Assembly: GCF_001698815.1 (NCBI RefSeq)
Contig: NZ_LGSI01000011.1
Coordinates: 1-39,843 of the forward strand
Origin: Pseudomonas syringae
GTDB lineage: Bacteria > Pseudomonadota > Gammaproteobacteria > Pseudomonadales > Pseudomonadaceae
Length of the DNA: 39,843 bases
Direction of reading: 5' to 3'
Each line of letters begins with the position of its first letter. The stretch's first letter is position 1. Below, one piece after another: positions 9,846-17,321 of the stretch. Under the pieces are notes generated by a model. It saw nothing but the letters and a program-made list of their open reading frames with translations, had not been told where the DNA came from and made no database searches. A program made the translations under genes and the position numbers.

Positions 9846-11321
9846 ATGAATCGCGAAGAATTTCTGCGTTTGGCTGCTGCTGGCTATAACCGCATCCCGC
9901 TTGCCTACGAAACCCTGGCTGACTTCGACACTCCGCTGTCGATCTACCTGAAGCTTGCCGACGAGCCCAATTCCTATTTGCTGGAATCGGTTCAGGGCGG
10001 CGAAAAGTGGGGCCGTTATTCGATCATCGGCTTGCCGTGCCGCACCGTGATGCGGGTCCACGAGCAGCAAATCAGCGTGACCCACGACGGTGTCGAGATC
10101 GAGCGGCTTGAGTCCGAAGATCCGCTGGCATTCGTCGAAGAATTCAAGGCTCGCTACAACGTACCGACCATCCCCGGCCTGCCGCGCTTCAATGGCGGAC
10201 TGGTGGGTTACTTCGGTTACGACTGCGTGCGTTATGTGGAAAAGCGCCTGGGCAAGTGCCCGAACCCTGATCCGCTGGGCGTGCCGGACATCCTGCTGAT
10301 GGTGTCCGATGCGGTCGTGGTGTTCGACAACCTGGCGGGCAAGATGCACGCCATCGTATTGGTCGATCCCGCGCAGCCGGACGCTTACGAAGAAGGCCGG
10401 GCGCGTCTTGAAGCCCTGATGGACAAACTGCGTCAGCCGATCACGCCACGTCGCGGTCTGGACCTGACCCGACCGCAAGCTGCCGACCCGGTGTTCCGTT
10501 CCAGCTTCACCCAGGACGACTACGAAAAAGCTGTCGATACCATCAAGGAATACATCCTCGCTGGCGACGTCATGCAAGTGGTTCCGTCGCAGCGCATGTC
10601 CATCGATTTCAAGGCTGCGCCGATTGACCTGTATCGAGCGCTGCGCTGCTTCAACCCGACGCCTTACATGTACTTCTTCAACTTCGGCGATTTCCATGTC
10701 GTCGGCAGTTCGCCGGAAGTTCTGGTGCGTTGCGAAGACAACCTGATTACCGTGCGGCCAATCGCGGGTACACGTCCGCGCGGCGCCAATGAAGAAGCCG
10801 ATCTGGCGCTGGAAAAAGACCTGCTGTCCGATGACAAGGAAATCGCCGAGCACTTGATGCTGATCGACCTGGGGCGCAACGACACCGGTCGCGTCTCGGA
10901 AATCGGCTCGGTCAAACTCACGGAAAAGATGGTCATCGAGCGTTATTCCAACGTCATGCACATTGTCTCCAACGTCACCGGCCAGCTGAAAAACGGGCTG
11001 ACGGCGATGGACGCACTGCGCGCCATTCTGCCGGCGGGCACGTTGTCCGGCGCGCCGAAAATCCGTGCCATGGAAATCATCGACGAGCTGGAGCCCGTCA
11101 AACGCGGCGTCTACGGCGGCGCGGTGGGTTACCTGGCGTGGAACGGCAACATGGACACCGCCATCGCGATTCGTACTGCGGTGATCAAGAACGGCGAGCT
11201 GCATGTGCAGGCCGGCGGCGGCATCGTCGCCGACTCGGTGCCCGTCCTGGAATGGGAAGAAACCCTCAACAAACGCCGCGCCATGTTCCGCGCCGTGGCG
11301 TTGGCTGAGCAGGAGCCGTAA
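9846..11321 (+). CDS. trpE: Anthranilate synthase component I
   Basis: Converts chorismate plus ammonia (from TrpG) to anthranilate, the first committed step of tryptophan synthesis. 491 residues from ATG 9846, with GAGG ten bases upstream. The tryptophan feedback motif LLES is at residues 45-48. The chorismate-binding domain has [51 protein letters not shown] and [20 protein letters not shown], all intact. Its glutaminase partner trpG is about 11.4 kb away at 22697, the split arrangement typical of Pseudomonas. Likely regulated by attenuation through the leader embedded in gph, and allosterically by tryptophan. Confidence 0.98.
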   Translation: MNREEFLRLAAAGYNRIPLAYETLADFDTPLSIYLKLADEPNSYLLESVQGGEKWGRYSIIGLPCRTVMRVHEQQISVTHDGVEIERLESEDPLAFVEEFKARYNVPTIPGLPRFNGGLVGYFGYDCVRYVEKRLGKCPNPDPLGVPDILLMVSDAVVVFDNLAGKMHAIVLVDPAQPDAYEEGRARLEALMDKLRQPITPRRGLDLTRPQAADPVFRSSFTQDDYEKAVDTIKEYILAGDVMQVVPSQRMSIDFKAAPIDLYRALRCFNPTPYMYFFNFGDFHVVGSSPEVLVRCEDNLITVRPIAGTRPRGANEEADLALEKDLLSDDKEIAEHLMLIDLGRNDTGRVSEIGSVKLTEKMVIERYSNVMHIVSNVTGQLKNGLTAMDALRAILPAGTLSGAPKIRAMEIIDELEPVKRGVYGGAVGYLAWNGNMDTAIAIRTAVIKNGELHVQAGGGIVADSVPVLEWEETLNKRRAMFRAVALAEQEP

Positions 11322-11334
11322 GCAACGCGGTTTT

Positions 11335-11435
11335 GTAGGAGGGGACTTGTCCCCGAAGGCGGTCGTTCAGACAGCGTTAACCTTCCGGATTTTCGTTGTC
11401 AGGACCATCGCATTTGGGGACAAGTCCCCTCCTAC
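11335..11435. repeat. REPIN, GTAGGAGGGG type
   Basis: Arms 11335-11354 and 11416-11435 are a perfect 20-base inverted repeat (GTAGGAGGGGACTTGTCCCC) with a 61-base spacer. It starts 14 bases after the trpE stop and ends 41 bases before the estA stop, so it sits at a convergent junction. Its palindromic core differs from that of the GTAGGACCGG REPINs at 5234 and 25959, although all share the GTAGGA head. Confidence 0.88.
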
Positions 11436-11475
11436 CGGTCGTTAGATATTCAGGGGTTGGCTCCCGCATTTCGAA

Positions 11476-13404
11476 TCAAAAATCCAGACTCACCGCCAGG
11501 TTCACCCCTTGCTGCGTAACGTCATCATTCTTGCGCCAGTTGTAGCCGCCGTGCAGGGTCAGTTCGGGGGTCAGTTTCTGGCTGATGCCCAGACTGGCTC
11601 GATTGAGGTCGCGCTGCGGCGTGTAGCCTTGCAACGTGAAGTCATTGAACGGCAGGCTGTTCAGGGTCATGGTCACGTCCTGTTGATCGGTTTCGAATTC
11701 CCGTTCATGGGCCACTTCACCGAACAGTTGGGTCGATGACGTCAGCTGGAATTTGCCCTGCAAGCCTGCACCCAATCGTTTCGATTTACGCGTCTGATCA
11801 TCAAAGGTCAGCGCTGTGGAACGGGTGCCTTTTTCCGAGTAGCCATCGACTTCGATGTGCGCGTAATCGGCGCTGACGAACGGCGACAGATGCCAGCTGC
11901 TGCCGCTGCCGGCAAGATCAAAACCCAGACGTGCGCTCAACGCATACAGCTCGCCGTCGGTGTCGCCCTTTTCCGCGCCCTCGCTGACGCCCAGGGCAAA
12001 CTTGCGTTTGGCATTCTCATAATCCAGCTTGCCGCCGGAAGCGCCAAGGTCGGCCCACCAATGATTTGCCTGGTACTGGACGAAAGCGGTGGCGATGTAG
12101 CTGTTGAGTTTGTAGTCCGAATCTCGCGGGCCAGCTTCAAGATTCTGTCGATAAGCCCCGGCAACCAGTCCCGCGCGCCAGTTTTCGGCGAAGCGATAGC
12201 TACCGCCCAGCGTGAGGTTGTAGCCATGGCCGTCGGCGTCCGCTGAAGTATCCTGCGCATCAAAGTTCATTTTCTGACCGCCTGCCGCGATGATGGATCG
12301 CCATTGACCGACGCTCTGCCAATCGCCCCAATCTGCCAGCCACTGCGCGCGCAGTTCATCTTGCTGTGCCCGCAACGTGCCGTTGGCCATTTCCGGCAAT
12401 AGCGAAATTTCCCAGGGCGCGGCGAGCAGGGAATAGGCGTAATCGGCGATCAGTCGTTGCCCGGTGACCGTTGGGTGCACGCCGTCGTTGAACAGAAGCC
12501 TGCTCGGGTCCGGCGTCGGACTGTTCAGGCCATAAACGCTGTTCTCATCGCAGTTGTCGCCGTTGAAACAAGTACCCACCTGATTCTGATCAGCGGCGAG
12601 ACCGAAACGGGCAGGATCGGCGAGCGTTTCTGATACCAGACGCGGAATATTCAGCGGAATTATTTCGGCGTCGATTTGCGCCAGGCGGCTGACCAATTGG
12701 GCGTTGAACACATCGCTGAGCAATGATGTAACCGGTTGCAGGATGGTCCCGGAAACGGCGGGCGTTTGGCCGATGTCCGGCAGCAACCAGACCATGATGT
12801 AGCGAGCACCGGATTGTTGCAGTGCCTGCGCGCTGTCGGCCAGGCGATTGGCGGCGGCCCGGGATTGGGCAAGACTCAACACCCGGCCTTGCAGGAAATC
12901 ATTACCGCCGCCAGTCAGGTAATACAGCGCGTTGGGATCGGCGCGAAAGTTGTTGGTGGGCAGATAGCCGGCGCGGCTGCGTAGAACGGTGCCATCGTCA
13001 GGGTTGGTGACACTGGATTGTGAGGTGATGGCGTCGTAGATCTGGTCAGTACGATCCCCGCCAACCGCCCAGTTATTGCCATCGGCGACGGCCAGTGCGG
13101 CATTCACCGGAGAAGTCGATGCCGCCAGTTCAGCGGGTGCAACGTTGAGTTTCATGCCCAGCAACGTGGAGGAGTTCAGGCCGAAGACTTCACCGCTGTT
13201 GTCCTGATACGTCGGACCACTGCGGTTGGTGAAACGCAACGTCGCGCCTTGCGGGCCGCCTGCGTCCGGGTATTGCCCGGCGTCGGCCAGGCTGTCACCG
13301 AAGATCACCATGGTTGAGTAAGGGGAAGGGGCGGCGAATGCGCCCGAGCAAGCCAAGGTCAGCAAACACGCCGCGAACGGCACGCGAAGCGCAGGGTTGA
13401 TCAT
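11476..13404 (-). CDS. estA: Autotransporter GDSL esterase/lipase
   Basis: Outer-membrane esterase displayed on the cell surface. In P. aeruginosa EstA affects rhamnolipid production, motility and biofilm. 642 residues from ATG 13404, supported by AAGGAA upstream; the open frame extends further but without a signal peptide at its start. Signal peptide 1-24 (cleavage AFA-AP). The GDSL nucleophile is Ser38 in [10 protein letters not shown] (residue 14 of the mature form, as in EstA). Block III Asn168 is in GGGND, and the Asp307/His310 pair is in [11 protein letters not shown] linker leads to a C-terminal 12-strand-type autotransporter barrel with alternating aromatic residues, ending in SLDF with the terminal Phe expected for Bam recognition. 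It follows the fructosamine cluster on the same strand but its 120-base upstream gap suggests its own promoter. Confidence 0.95.
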   Translation of the reverse strand: MINPALRVPFAACLLTLACSGAFAAPSPYSTMVIFGDSLADAGQYPDAGGPQGATLRFTNRSGPTYQDNSGEVFGLNSSTLLGMKLNVAPAELAASTSPVNAALAVADGNNWAVGGDRTDQIYDAITSQSSVTNPDDGTVLRSRAGYLPTNNFRADPNALYYLTGGGNDFLQGRVLSLAQSRAAANRLADSAQALQQSGARYIMVWLLPDIGQTPAVSGTILQPVTSLLSDVFNAQLVSRLAQIDAEIIPLNIPRLVSETLADPARFGLAADQNQVGTCFNGDNCDENSVYGLNSPTPDPSRLLFNDGVHPTVTGQRLIADYAYSLLAAPWEISLLPEMANGTLRAQQDELRAQWLADWGDWQSVGQWRSIIAAGGQKMNFDAQDTSADADGHGYNLTLGGSYRFAENWRAGLVAGAYRQNLEAGPRDSDYKLNSYIATAFVQYQANHWWADLGASGGKLDYENAKRKFALGVSEGAEKGDTDGELYALSARLGFDLAGSGSSWHLSPFVSADYAHIEVDGYSEKGTRSTALTFDDQTRKSKRLGAGLQGKFQLTSSTQLFGEVAHEREFETDQQDVTMTLNSLPFNDFTLQGYTPQRDLNRASLGISQKLTPELTLHGGYNWRKNDDVTQQGVNLAVSLDF

Positions 13405-13524
13405 TGCTACATTCCTTTCTTGTTTTTTTCTAACGACTGCAAGGAAGGTAGCAAAGGGCGCTGCGAATGCCATTTCAGGGCACTTTAACTGCTCAAAGGT
13501 CTAGGACAATGCCCTGATCCAGCT

Positions 13525-14295
13525 TTACTCCGGCGCGATATCGACGTCGAAGTATTTGTCGGCAAGGCGTTGATAGGTTCCGTTCTGGCGAATCGTTTGC
13601 AGCGCTTTATCAATGTCCTGTTTCAGCGCCGTATCGTTCTTGCGCAGCCCGACGCCCGTGCCGGGGCCGAACACTTCGACGGACTTCACCACGTCGCCTG
13701 CGTACGCAAAGCCTTTGCCGATGGGTTTCTTCAGCATGCCTTCGGAAACGGCGATGGCGTCGTCGAATACCGCGTCCAGCCGGCCATTGATCAAGTCCTG
13801 ATAGGCCAGATCGCTGCTTTGATAGGGCACGACTTCAACGTTTTTCGAGCCCCAGATTTTCCGTGCGTAGACTTCGAACACGCTGCCTTGTTGCACGCCG
13901 ATGCGTTTGCCCTTGAGGGTTTCGGCGGCGGGCGTCAAAGCGCTGCCTTGCGCGGCCACCAGATGCGCCGGGGTGTCGTAAAGTGTGTCGGAAAACGCCA
14001 CTTCTTTCTTGCGATCCTCGGTGATGGAAAACGCCGAGAGAATGCCGTCGAACTTGCGGCCCTTCAGTGACGCAACCAGGCCGTCGAAACTGGTTTCGAC
14101 CCAGACGCAGCGCCGCTTCAGTTCAGCGCAGATGCTTTCACCCAGTTCAATATCGAAGCCGGTCAGCGAGCCGTCCGGGTTTTTCGACTCGAACGGCGGG
14201 TACGTCGGATCGACGCCAAAGCGCAGGTCGGTGCTGGCCGCCCAGGCCACGAAGGGAAAGGCCAGCAGGGTCAGACCGAGAAGGTATTTTTTCAT
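13525..14295 (-). CDS. Periplasmic amino-acid-type ABC substrate-binding protein, probable fructosamine binder
   Basis: SBP_bac_3 (lysine/arginine/ornithine-binding type). 256 residues from ATG 14295. Signal peptide MKKYLLGLTLLAFPFVAWA with cleavage near residue 19. Typical ligand-site blocks are YPPFESKNPDGSLTGFDIEL, SFDGLVASLKGRKFDGILSA, SITEDRKKEVAFSDTLYD (the Arg normally grips an alpha-carboxylate) and RLDAVFDD. It is third in a minus-strand series after the deglycase and kinase genes, 66 bases after the kinase stop, so it probably delivers the substrate they use, such as a fructosyl-amino acid. No permease or ATPase gene is nearby, so it must share a transporter encoded elsewhere. Family is seen; ligand is inference from context. 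Confidence 0.85.
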   Translation of the reverse strand: MKKYLLGLTLLAFPFVAWAASTDLRFGVDPTYPPFESKNPDGSLTGFDIELGESICAELKRRCVWVETSFDGLVASLKGRKFDGILSAFSITEDRKKEVAFSDTLYDTPAHLVAAQGSALTPAAETLKGKRIGVQQGSVFEVYARKIWGSKNVEVVPYQSSDLAYQDLINGRLDAVFDDAIAVSEGMLKKPIGKGFAYAGDVVKSVEVFGPGTGVGLRKNDTALKQDIDKALQTIRQNGTYQRLADKYFDVDIAPE

Positions 14296-14361
14296 CGACA
14301 GGTTTCCACGACAGGGTTGAGGGAACGGCCCGGGACGGATGCCCAAGGCACACATCCGTTG

Positions 14362-15216
14362 TCAGCCTTGGGCCTTCAACGCTTGTTTCAATTGTTCGCA
14401 GCGCACAGGGTTCAGCGTCTGGCCATGGCCGAAACCACCTTCCCCGGCACAGACATGCGCCGCGAAATCGACGCCTTGCAGCAGGCATTCGGCCAGACTT
14501 GCACCGCCTTGCCAGGCCAGCAGGAAGGCTGCGATGAAGCCGTCGCCCGCGCCCATGCTGTCGACCACTTCACAGGGCAGGCTGACCTGTTCGCGAAAGC
14601 CGTAGTCGTCCAATGCCAGTGCGCCATGAACGCCTCGGGTGACTACCACTACTTTTGGCCCCAGCGTCCGCATTCCGCTGGCCAGTTGACGCGCAGCCTC
14701 GGAATCAAGATCGGCGGCGGAAAAGAACGCGATGTCGACGTGGCCGATCAACGCGCGCCAATCGTATTCATCCCAGTTGTCCGAAAAGTCGAAAGACAGC
14801 ACGCCGCTGGCCTGACGAATCTGCGCGAGGCTGTTTTGCAGTCCGCTGTACAGACTGGTATGCGCCAGCGGGTAAGCCGCGATGCAGGCCAGGGCGGGTG
14901 CATCGATGTGCAGTTGATGACAAACCCCGGGATCGCTGCCGAGAAAAATCCGTTCGCCGTCCACACTGTCGACACACGCCCAGGCGCTGGCGCCCGGCAA
15001 TGTCTTGCAGCGCGATACATCCACCGACTCGGTCTTCAGCACTTCCAGCAACCAGCGTCCATGGGCGTCGTCGCCCACGCAGCCCAGATAAGCGCTGCGG
15101 GCGCCGAGGCGGGCGGCGAACACTGCAACGTTCAACGCATTGCCGCCGGGGTATTCCTTTTGGCGGTGGAGGTACACGTCAACCGTGTTGTCGCCGACCG
15201 CGATCAGTTGCGGCAT
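14362..15216 (-). CDS. frlD: PfkB-family sugar kinase, probable fructosamine 6-kinase (FrlD-like)
   Basis: Ribokinase/PfkB fold; FrlD phosphorylates fructoselysine (or a similar Amadori compound) at the sugar C6 hydroxyl. 284 residues from ATG 15216. That ATG starts two bases after the deglycase stop and has GGAG eight bases upstream; an in-frame GTG at 15235-15237 is a less likely alternative. Motifs are VGDNTVDVY at the N-terminus, the glycine-rich YPGGNALNVAVFAARLG (PfkB signature 1), and VDSMGAGDGFIAAFLLA with the catalytic-base Asp in GAGD (signature 2). Tight coupling to an SIS deglycase is the main reason to call FrlD rather than a generic fructokinase. The MocE-type opine sugar kinase is an equally good alternative name. 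Confidence 0.82.
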   Translation of the reverse strand: MPQLIAVGDNTVDVYLHRQKEYPGGNALNVAVFAARLGARSAYLGCVGDDAHGRWLLEVLKTESVDVSRCKTLPGASAWACVDSVDGERIFLGSDPGVCHQLHIDAPALACIAAYPLAHTSLYSGLQNSLAQIRQASGVLSFDFSDNWDEYDWRALIGHVDIAFFSAADLDSEAARQLASGMRTLGPKVVVVTRGVHGALALDDYGFREQVSLPCEVVDSMGAGDGFIAAFLLAWQGGASLAECLLQGVDFAAHVCAGEGGFGHGQTLNPVRCEQLKQALKAQG

Positions 15217-15218
15217 GC

Positions 15219-16232
15219 TCAATACTCCGTTTTCCACATGTAGCGGCGCGTGGTCAGTGGTTGTTGATGCCAGACCGCCAGATGCGCCGCGATACGTTCC
15301 GCCGCGATGCCGACGATGTAAGGCGCGACCAGCGCGCGGATTTCCGGATCAATGCCGTGCATAGGGAAATCCTTGGCGTCGTAAACCATCACGCGTTCGG
15401 TGTAACGCTGGCAGAAACGCACCACACGTTCCATCTGCGCGCGGCTCGGGTCTTCGCCAACAAACAGAAGCAGCGGCGTCGAGGCGTCGATGGCTTCGAA
15501 CGGGCCATGGAAAAACTCCGCTGCTTCAACCGGCAAGCAGTGCAACCACTGGCTTTCCATGACCACACAAACGCCGAACACATAAGCGGTGGTGAACATC
15601 GGGCCGGAGGCGAGGAAGTACATGAGTTTGTCGTCTTTATAGAGACGGGCTTCTTCGGTGGCGCGTTGATCATTGTTGATGGCGGCGTCGGCCAAGGCTG
15701 CGGGCAGGGCTTTCAGAGAGCGGGTGAGTTTGTCCAGCAGCGGCCAGTCTTCGCGCTCGGCGAGAATCCCGCCGATCAACGCCTGCAGAATCATGAAGCA
15801 GCCGAAGTACGCCTCGTCCGTGCGCCCCAGCAGGAAACAATGCTGTACGGCCTGGGCCAGCGGGAGTTCCGCAGTCTGGGTCACGCCAACGGTCATGCAG
15901 GGTTTGTCTTTGAGGAATTGCGCGGCGGCAATGGTTTCCTGGGTGGTGCCGGATTTGGACGCCAGGATCACCAGTGTGCGTTCATCCAGCCGAGGCGGAT
16001 CAATGTCCATGAAGTCGGCCGGGAAATAACGGCGCACTTCCAGCGAATGGCTGAAGCGTTCGATCCAGTATTGCAGGCCGAGCATGATGCGATTGGGCGC
16101 GCCACAGCTGACGAAATAAATGCGATCAATCTTCGGCGCCAGCTCGCGACCATAGCGCTGGGCGTCGTCAACGATGTGGATGGATTGCGCAAGAGAAGCT
16201 ACGAAAGCTTCCCGGTTGAACTCGATCGCCAT
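15219..16232 (-). CDS. frlB: SIS-domain deglycase, probable fructosamine-6-phosphate deglycase (FrlB/MocD-like)
   Basis: Family members split a 6-phosphofructosyl-amino acid into glucose 6-phosphate and the free amine. 337 residues from ATG 16232, with a strong AAGGAG five bases upstream; the open frame beyond it covers the regulatory region and is not used. Two SIS domains: the first has VSCGAPNRIM and ILASKSGTTQET, the second has YFLASGPMFTTAY, MESQWLHC and AAEFFHGPFEAID. The Glu of MESQW and the His of FFHGP are 16 residues apart, the same spacing as the catalytic Glu214/His230 I recall for the Salmonella deglycase FraB. GlmS is excluded because the glutaminase domain is absent. First gene of the minus-strand operon, divergent from the GntR regulator. 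Confidence 0.84.
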   Translation of the reverse strand: MAIEFNREAFVASLAQSIHIVDDAQRYGRELAPKIDRIYFVSCGAPNRIMLGLQYWIERFSHSLEVRRYFPADFMDIDPPRLDERTLVILASKSGTTQETIAAAQFLKDKPCMTVGVTQTAELPLAQAVQHCFLLGRTDEAYFGCFMILQALIGGILAEREDWPLLDKLTRSLKALPAALADAAINNDQRATEEARLYKDDKLMYFLASGPMFTTAYVFGVCVVMESQWLHCLPVEAAEFFHGPFEAIDASTPLLLFVGEDPSRAQMERVVRFCQRYTERVMVYDAKDFPMHGIDPEIRALVAPYIVGIAAERIAAHLAVWHQQPLTTRRYMWKTEY

Positions 16233-16285
16233 GCTGGCTCCTTGGTGAACTGGAGGAGGATCGAGGCTGTTCGTCGATCCTTTGT

Positions 16286-16316
16286 TAGACCAGAATCTAT
16301 ACCATGGAAAATACCA
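16286..16316. promoter_or_regulatory. Three direct half-sites with 12-base period, putative regulator array
   Basis: TAGACCA (16286-16292), TATACCA (16298-16304) and AATACCA (16310-16316) start exactly 12 bases apart. TAGACCA/TGGTCTA is the half-site of the dre operator (TGGTCTAGACCA) bound by GntR/HutC-type regulators such as DasR, and TGGTATA is the variant I recall for NagR. The array lies 54-84 bases upstream of the deglycase ATG, where its promoter should be. Binding by the adjacent UTRA regulator is inference. Confidence 0.55.
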
Positions 16317-16335
16317 TCTCAAGGGTTTATGCTCG

Positions 16336-16349
16336 TGGTCTAGTCACCA
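16336..16349. promoter_or_regulatory. Additional dre-like site
   Basis: TGGTCTAGTCACCA: the left half-site TGGTCTAG is perfect and the right half ACCA is displaced by two bases compared with the 12-base dre palindrome. It lies between the 12-base array and the regulator gene and is inverted relative to the TAGACCA at 16286. Confidence 0.45.
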
Positions 16350-16468
16350 TGTAAACCAATCTGGCAGGCCTTTCACGTCCCGTAATTGCGGGCAGGATTG
16401 CAAGCCCGCGAATTCGCTGGAATTTCGCCGCGTTGAACCTATCGGCAGAATCCACAAAAAAAAATCTG

Positions 16469-16480
16469 GGATGTAGACCA
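16469..16480. promoter_or_regulatory. dre-like site overlapping the regulator's translation start region
   Basis: GGATGTAGACCA matches 9 of 12 positions of TGGTCTAGACCA, with a perfect TAGACCA half. It ends four bases before the ATG of the GntR gene at 16485, so a bound repressor would block its own transcription. The ribosome site of that gene is poor (GGGA about 13 bases upstream). Confidence 0.45.
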
Positions 16481-16484
16481 CCAA

Positions 16485-17267
16485 ATGGCGTCGGAAAAAA
16501 ACCTCGAAACGAGCTTTCCCATACCCCAGCGCAAGCAAGTGGCCTGGCAGGCTGTGCAAGTGCTGCTGGAAATGCTCGAACGTCCGGAGTTCGGCCCCAA
16601 TGAACGTATTCCTGCGGAGCGGGATCTGGCCGAACATCTGGGCATCAGTCGCATGACCCTGCGCAAGGCGATCCAGGTGCTTATCGAACGCGGCATTCTG
16701 GAGCGCCGGGGCAATCGCGGAACCTTTGTGACGGCGCCCGGTGTCGAGCGGCCGGTCAGTCTTTCACGCAAGGGCATTACTCAGGTTGTCGAGCAATCAG
16801 GTTCGCGGCCGGGCAGCAAGCTGCTGTATTTCGAGCAGGCGCAGGCCAGCGGTCGCGTGGCCAAACTGCTGGGCATTGCAGAGGGCGATGGGCTGCTGAC
16901 CATCCGCCGTCTGCGTACGGTGGATCAGAAGCCGTTTTGCATCGAAACCAGCTACATCCCGCTGGCACGCGCCCCGGATCTGCTGGCTCAGGATCTTGCC
17001 GCAGGCGCTTCGCTGTATGCGCTGCTGCTGGAGCGTTACGGGATTGAAGTGGAAAGCGACGAGGGCACGTTAAGCATCGCCAACATGAACGATCAGGAGG
17101 CGCGCTTGCTGGAAGTTACGGCCGGGACTGCCGCGCTGGTCTATCGCGGGGTGATTTTCGACAGTCAGGGTAAACCGCTGGAATACCTGGTTTCGATCAA
17201 CCATCCGCAGCGCGTGGTATTCAAGCTGGAAAACAGCCGGGTGGATGCGTTCAACTCGCATCGCTGA
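16485..17267 (+). CDS. frlR: GntR-family transcriptional regulator with UTRA domain (FrlR-like)
   Basis: 260 residues. The N-terminal winged helix-turn-helix spans about 15-85; the recognition region is IPAERDLAEHLGISRMTLRK, followed by the wing ILERRGNRGTFV. From about residue 100 a UTRA ligand-binding domain follows (LLTIRRLRTVDQKPFCIETSYIP is broken here as LLTIRRLRTVD and KPFCIETSYIP; later YRGVIFDSQGKPLEYLVSIN). UTRA domains of the HutC subfamily bind small phosphorylated or amino sugars, so a fructosamine 6-phosphate is a sensible inducer. It is transcribed divergently from the deglycase-kinase-binding protein operon across a 252-base region carrying dre-like half-sites. Family is clear; symbol and ligand are inferred from context. 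No clear Shine-Dalgarno at the usual distance. Confidence 0.85.
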   Translation: MASEKNLETSFPIPQRKQVAWQAVQVLLEMLERPEFGPNERIPAERDLAEHLGISRMTLRKAIQVLIERGILERRGNRGTFVTAPGVERPVSLSRKGITQVVEQSGSRPGSKLLYFEQAQASGRVAKLLGIAEGDGLLTIRRLRTVDQKPFCIETSYIPLARAPDLLAQDLAAGASLYALLLERYGIEVESDEGTLSIANMNDQEARLLEVTAGTAALVYRGVIFDSQGKPLEYLVSINHPQRVVFKLENSRVDAFNSHR

Positions 17268-17286
17268 AATCGCCGAAGGGTTGACT

Positions 17287-17313
17287 GCCTGCCGCCCATT
17301 GCGGGCAGCAGGC
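17287..17313. terminator. Probable bidirectional terminator between frlR and psmE
   Basis: An imperfect stem: GCCTGC-c-GCCC, loop ATTGC, GGGC-a-GCAGGC. It sits 20 bases after the frlR stop and 8 bases before the psmE stop, at a convergent junction. The following T-run is short (TTT at 17320), so efficiency is uncertain. Confidence 0.5.
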
Positions 17314-17321
17314 GGGCTGTT

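Noticed and set aside
13430..13475. Sigma-54 promoter for estA (TGGCAT ... TTGCT on the minus strand)
   Set aside because: The GG-GC distance is 17 rather than the required 10 bases.
14655..16343. 562-codon plus-strand frame opposite the kinase and deglycase genes
   Set aside because: Shadow frame; the minus-strand genes have full family motifs and good ribosome sites.
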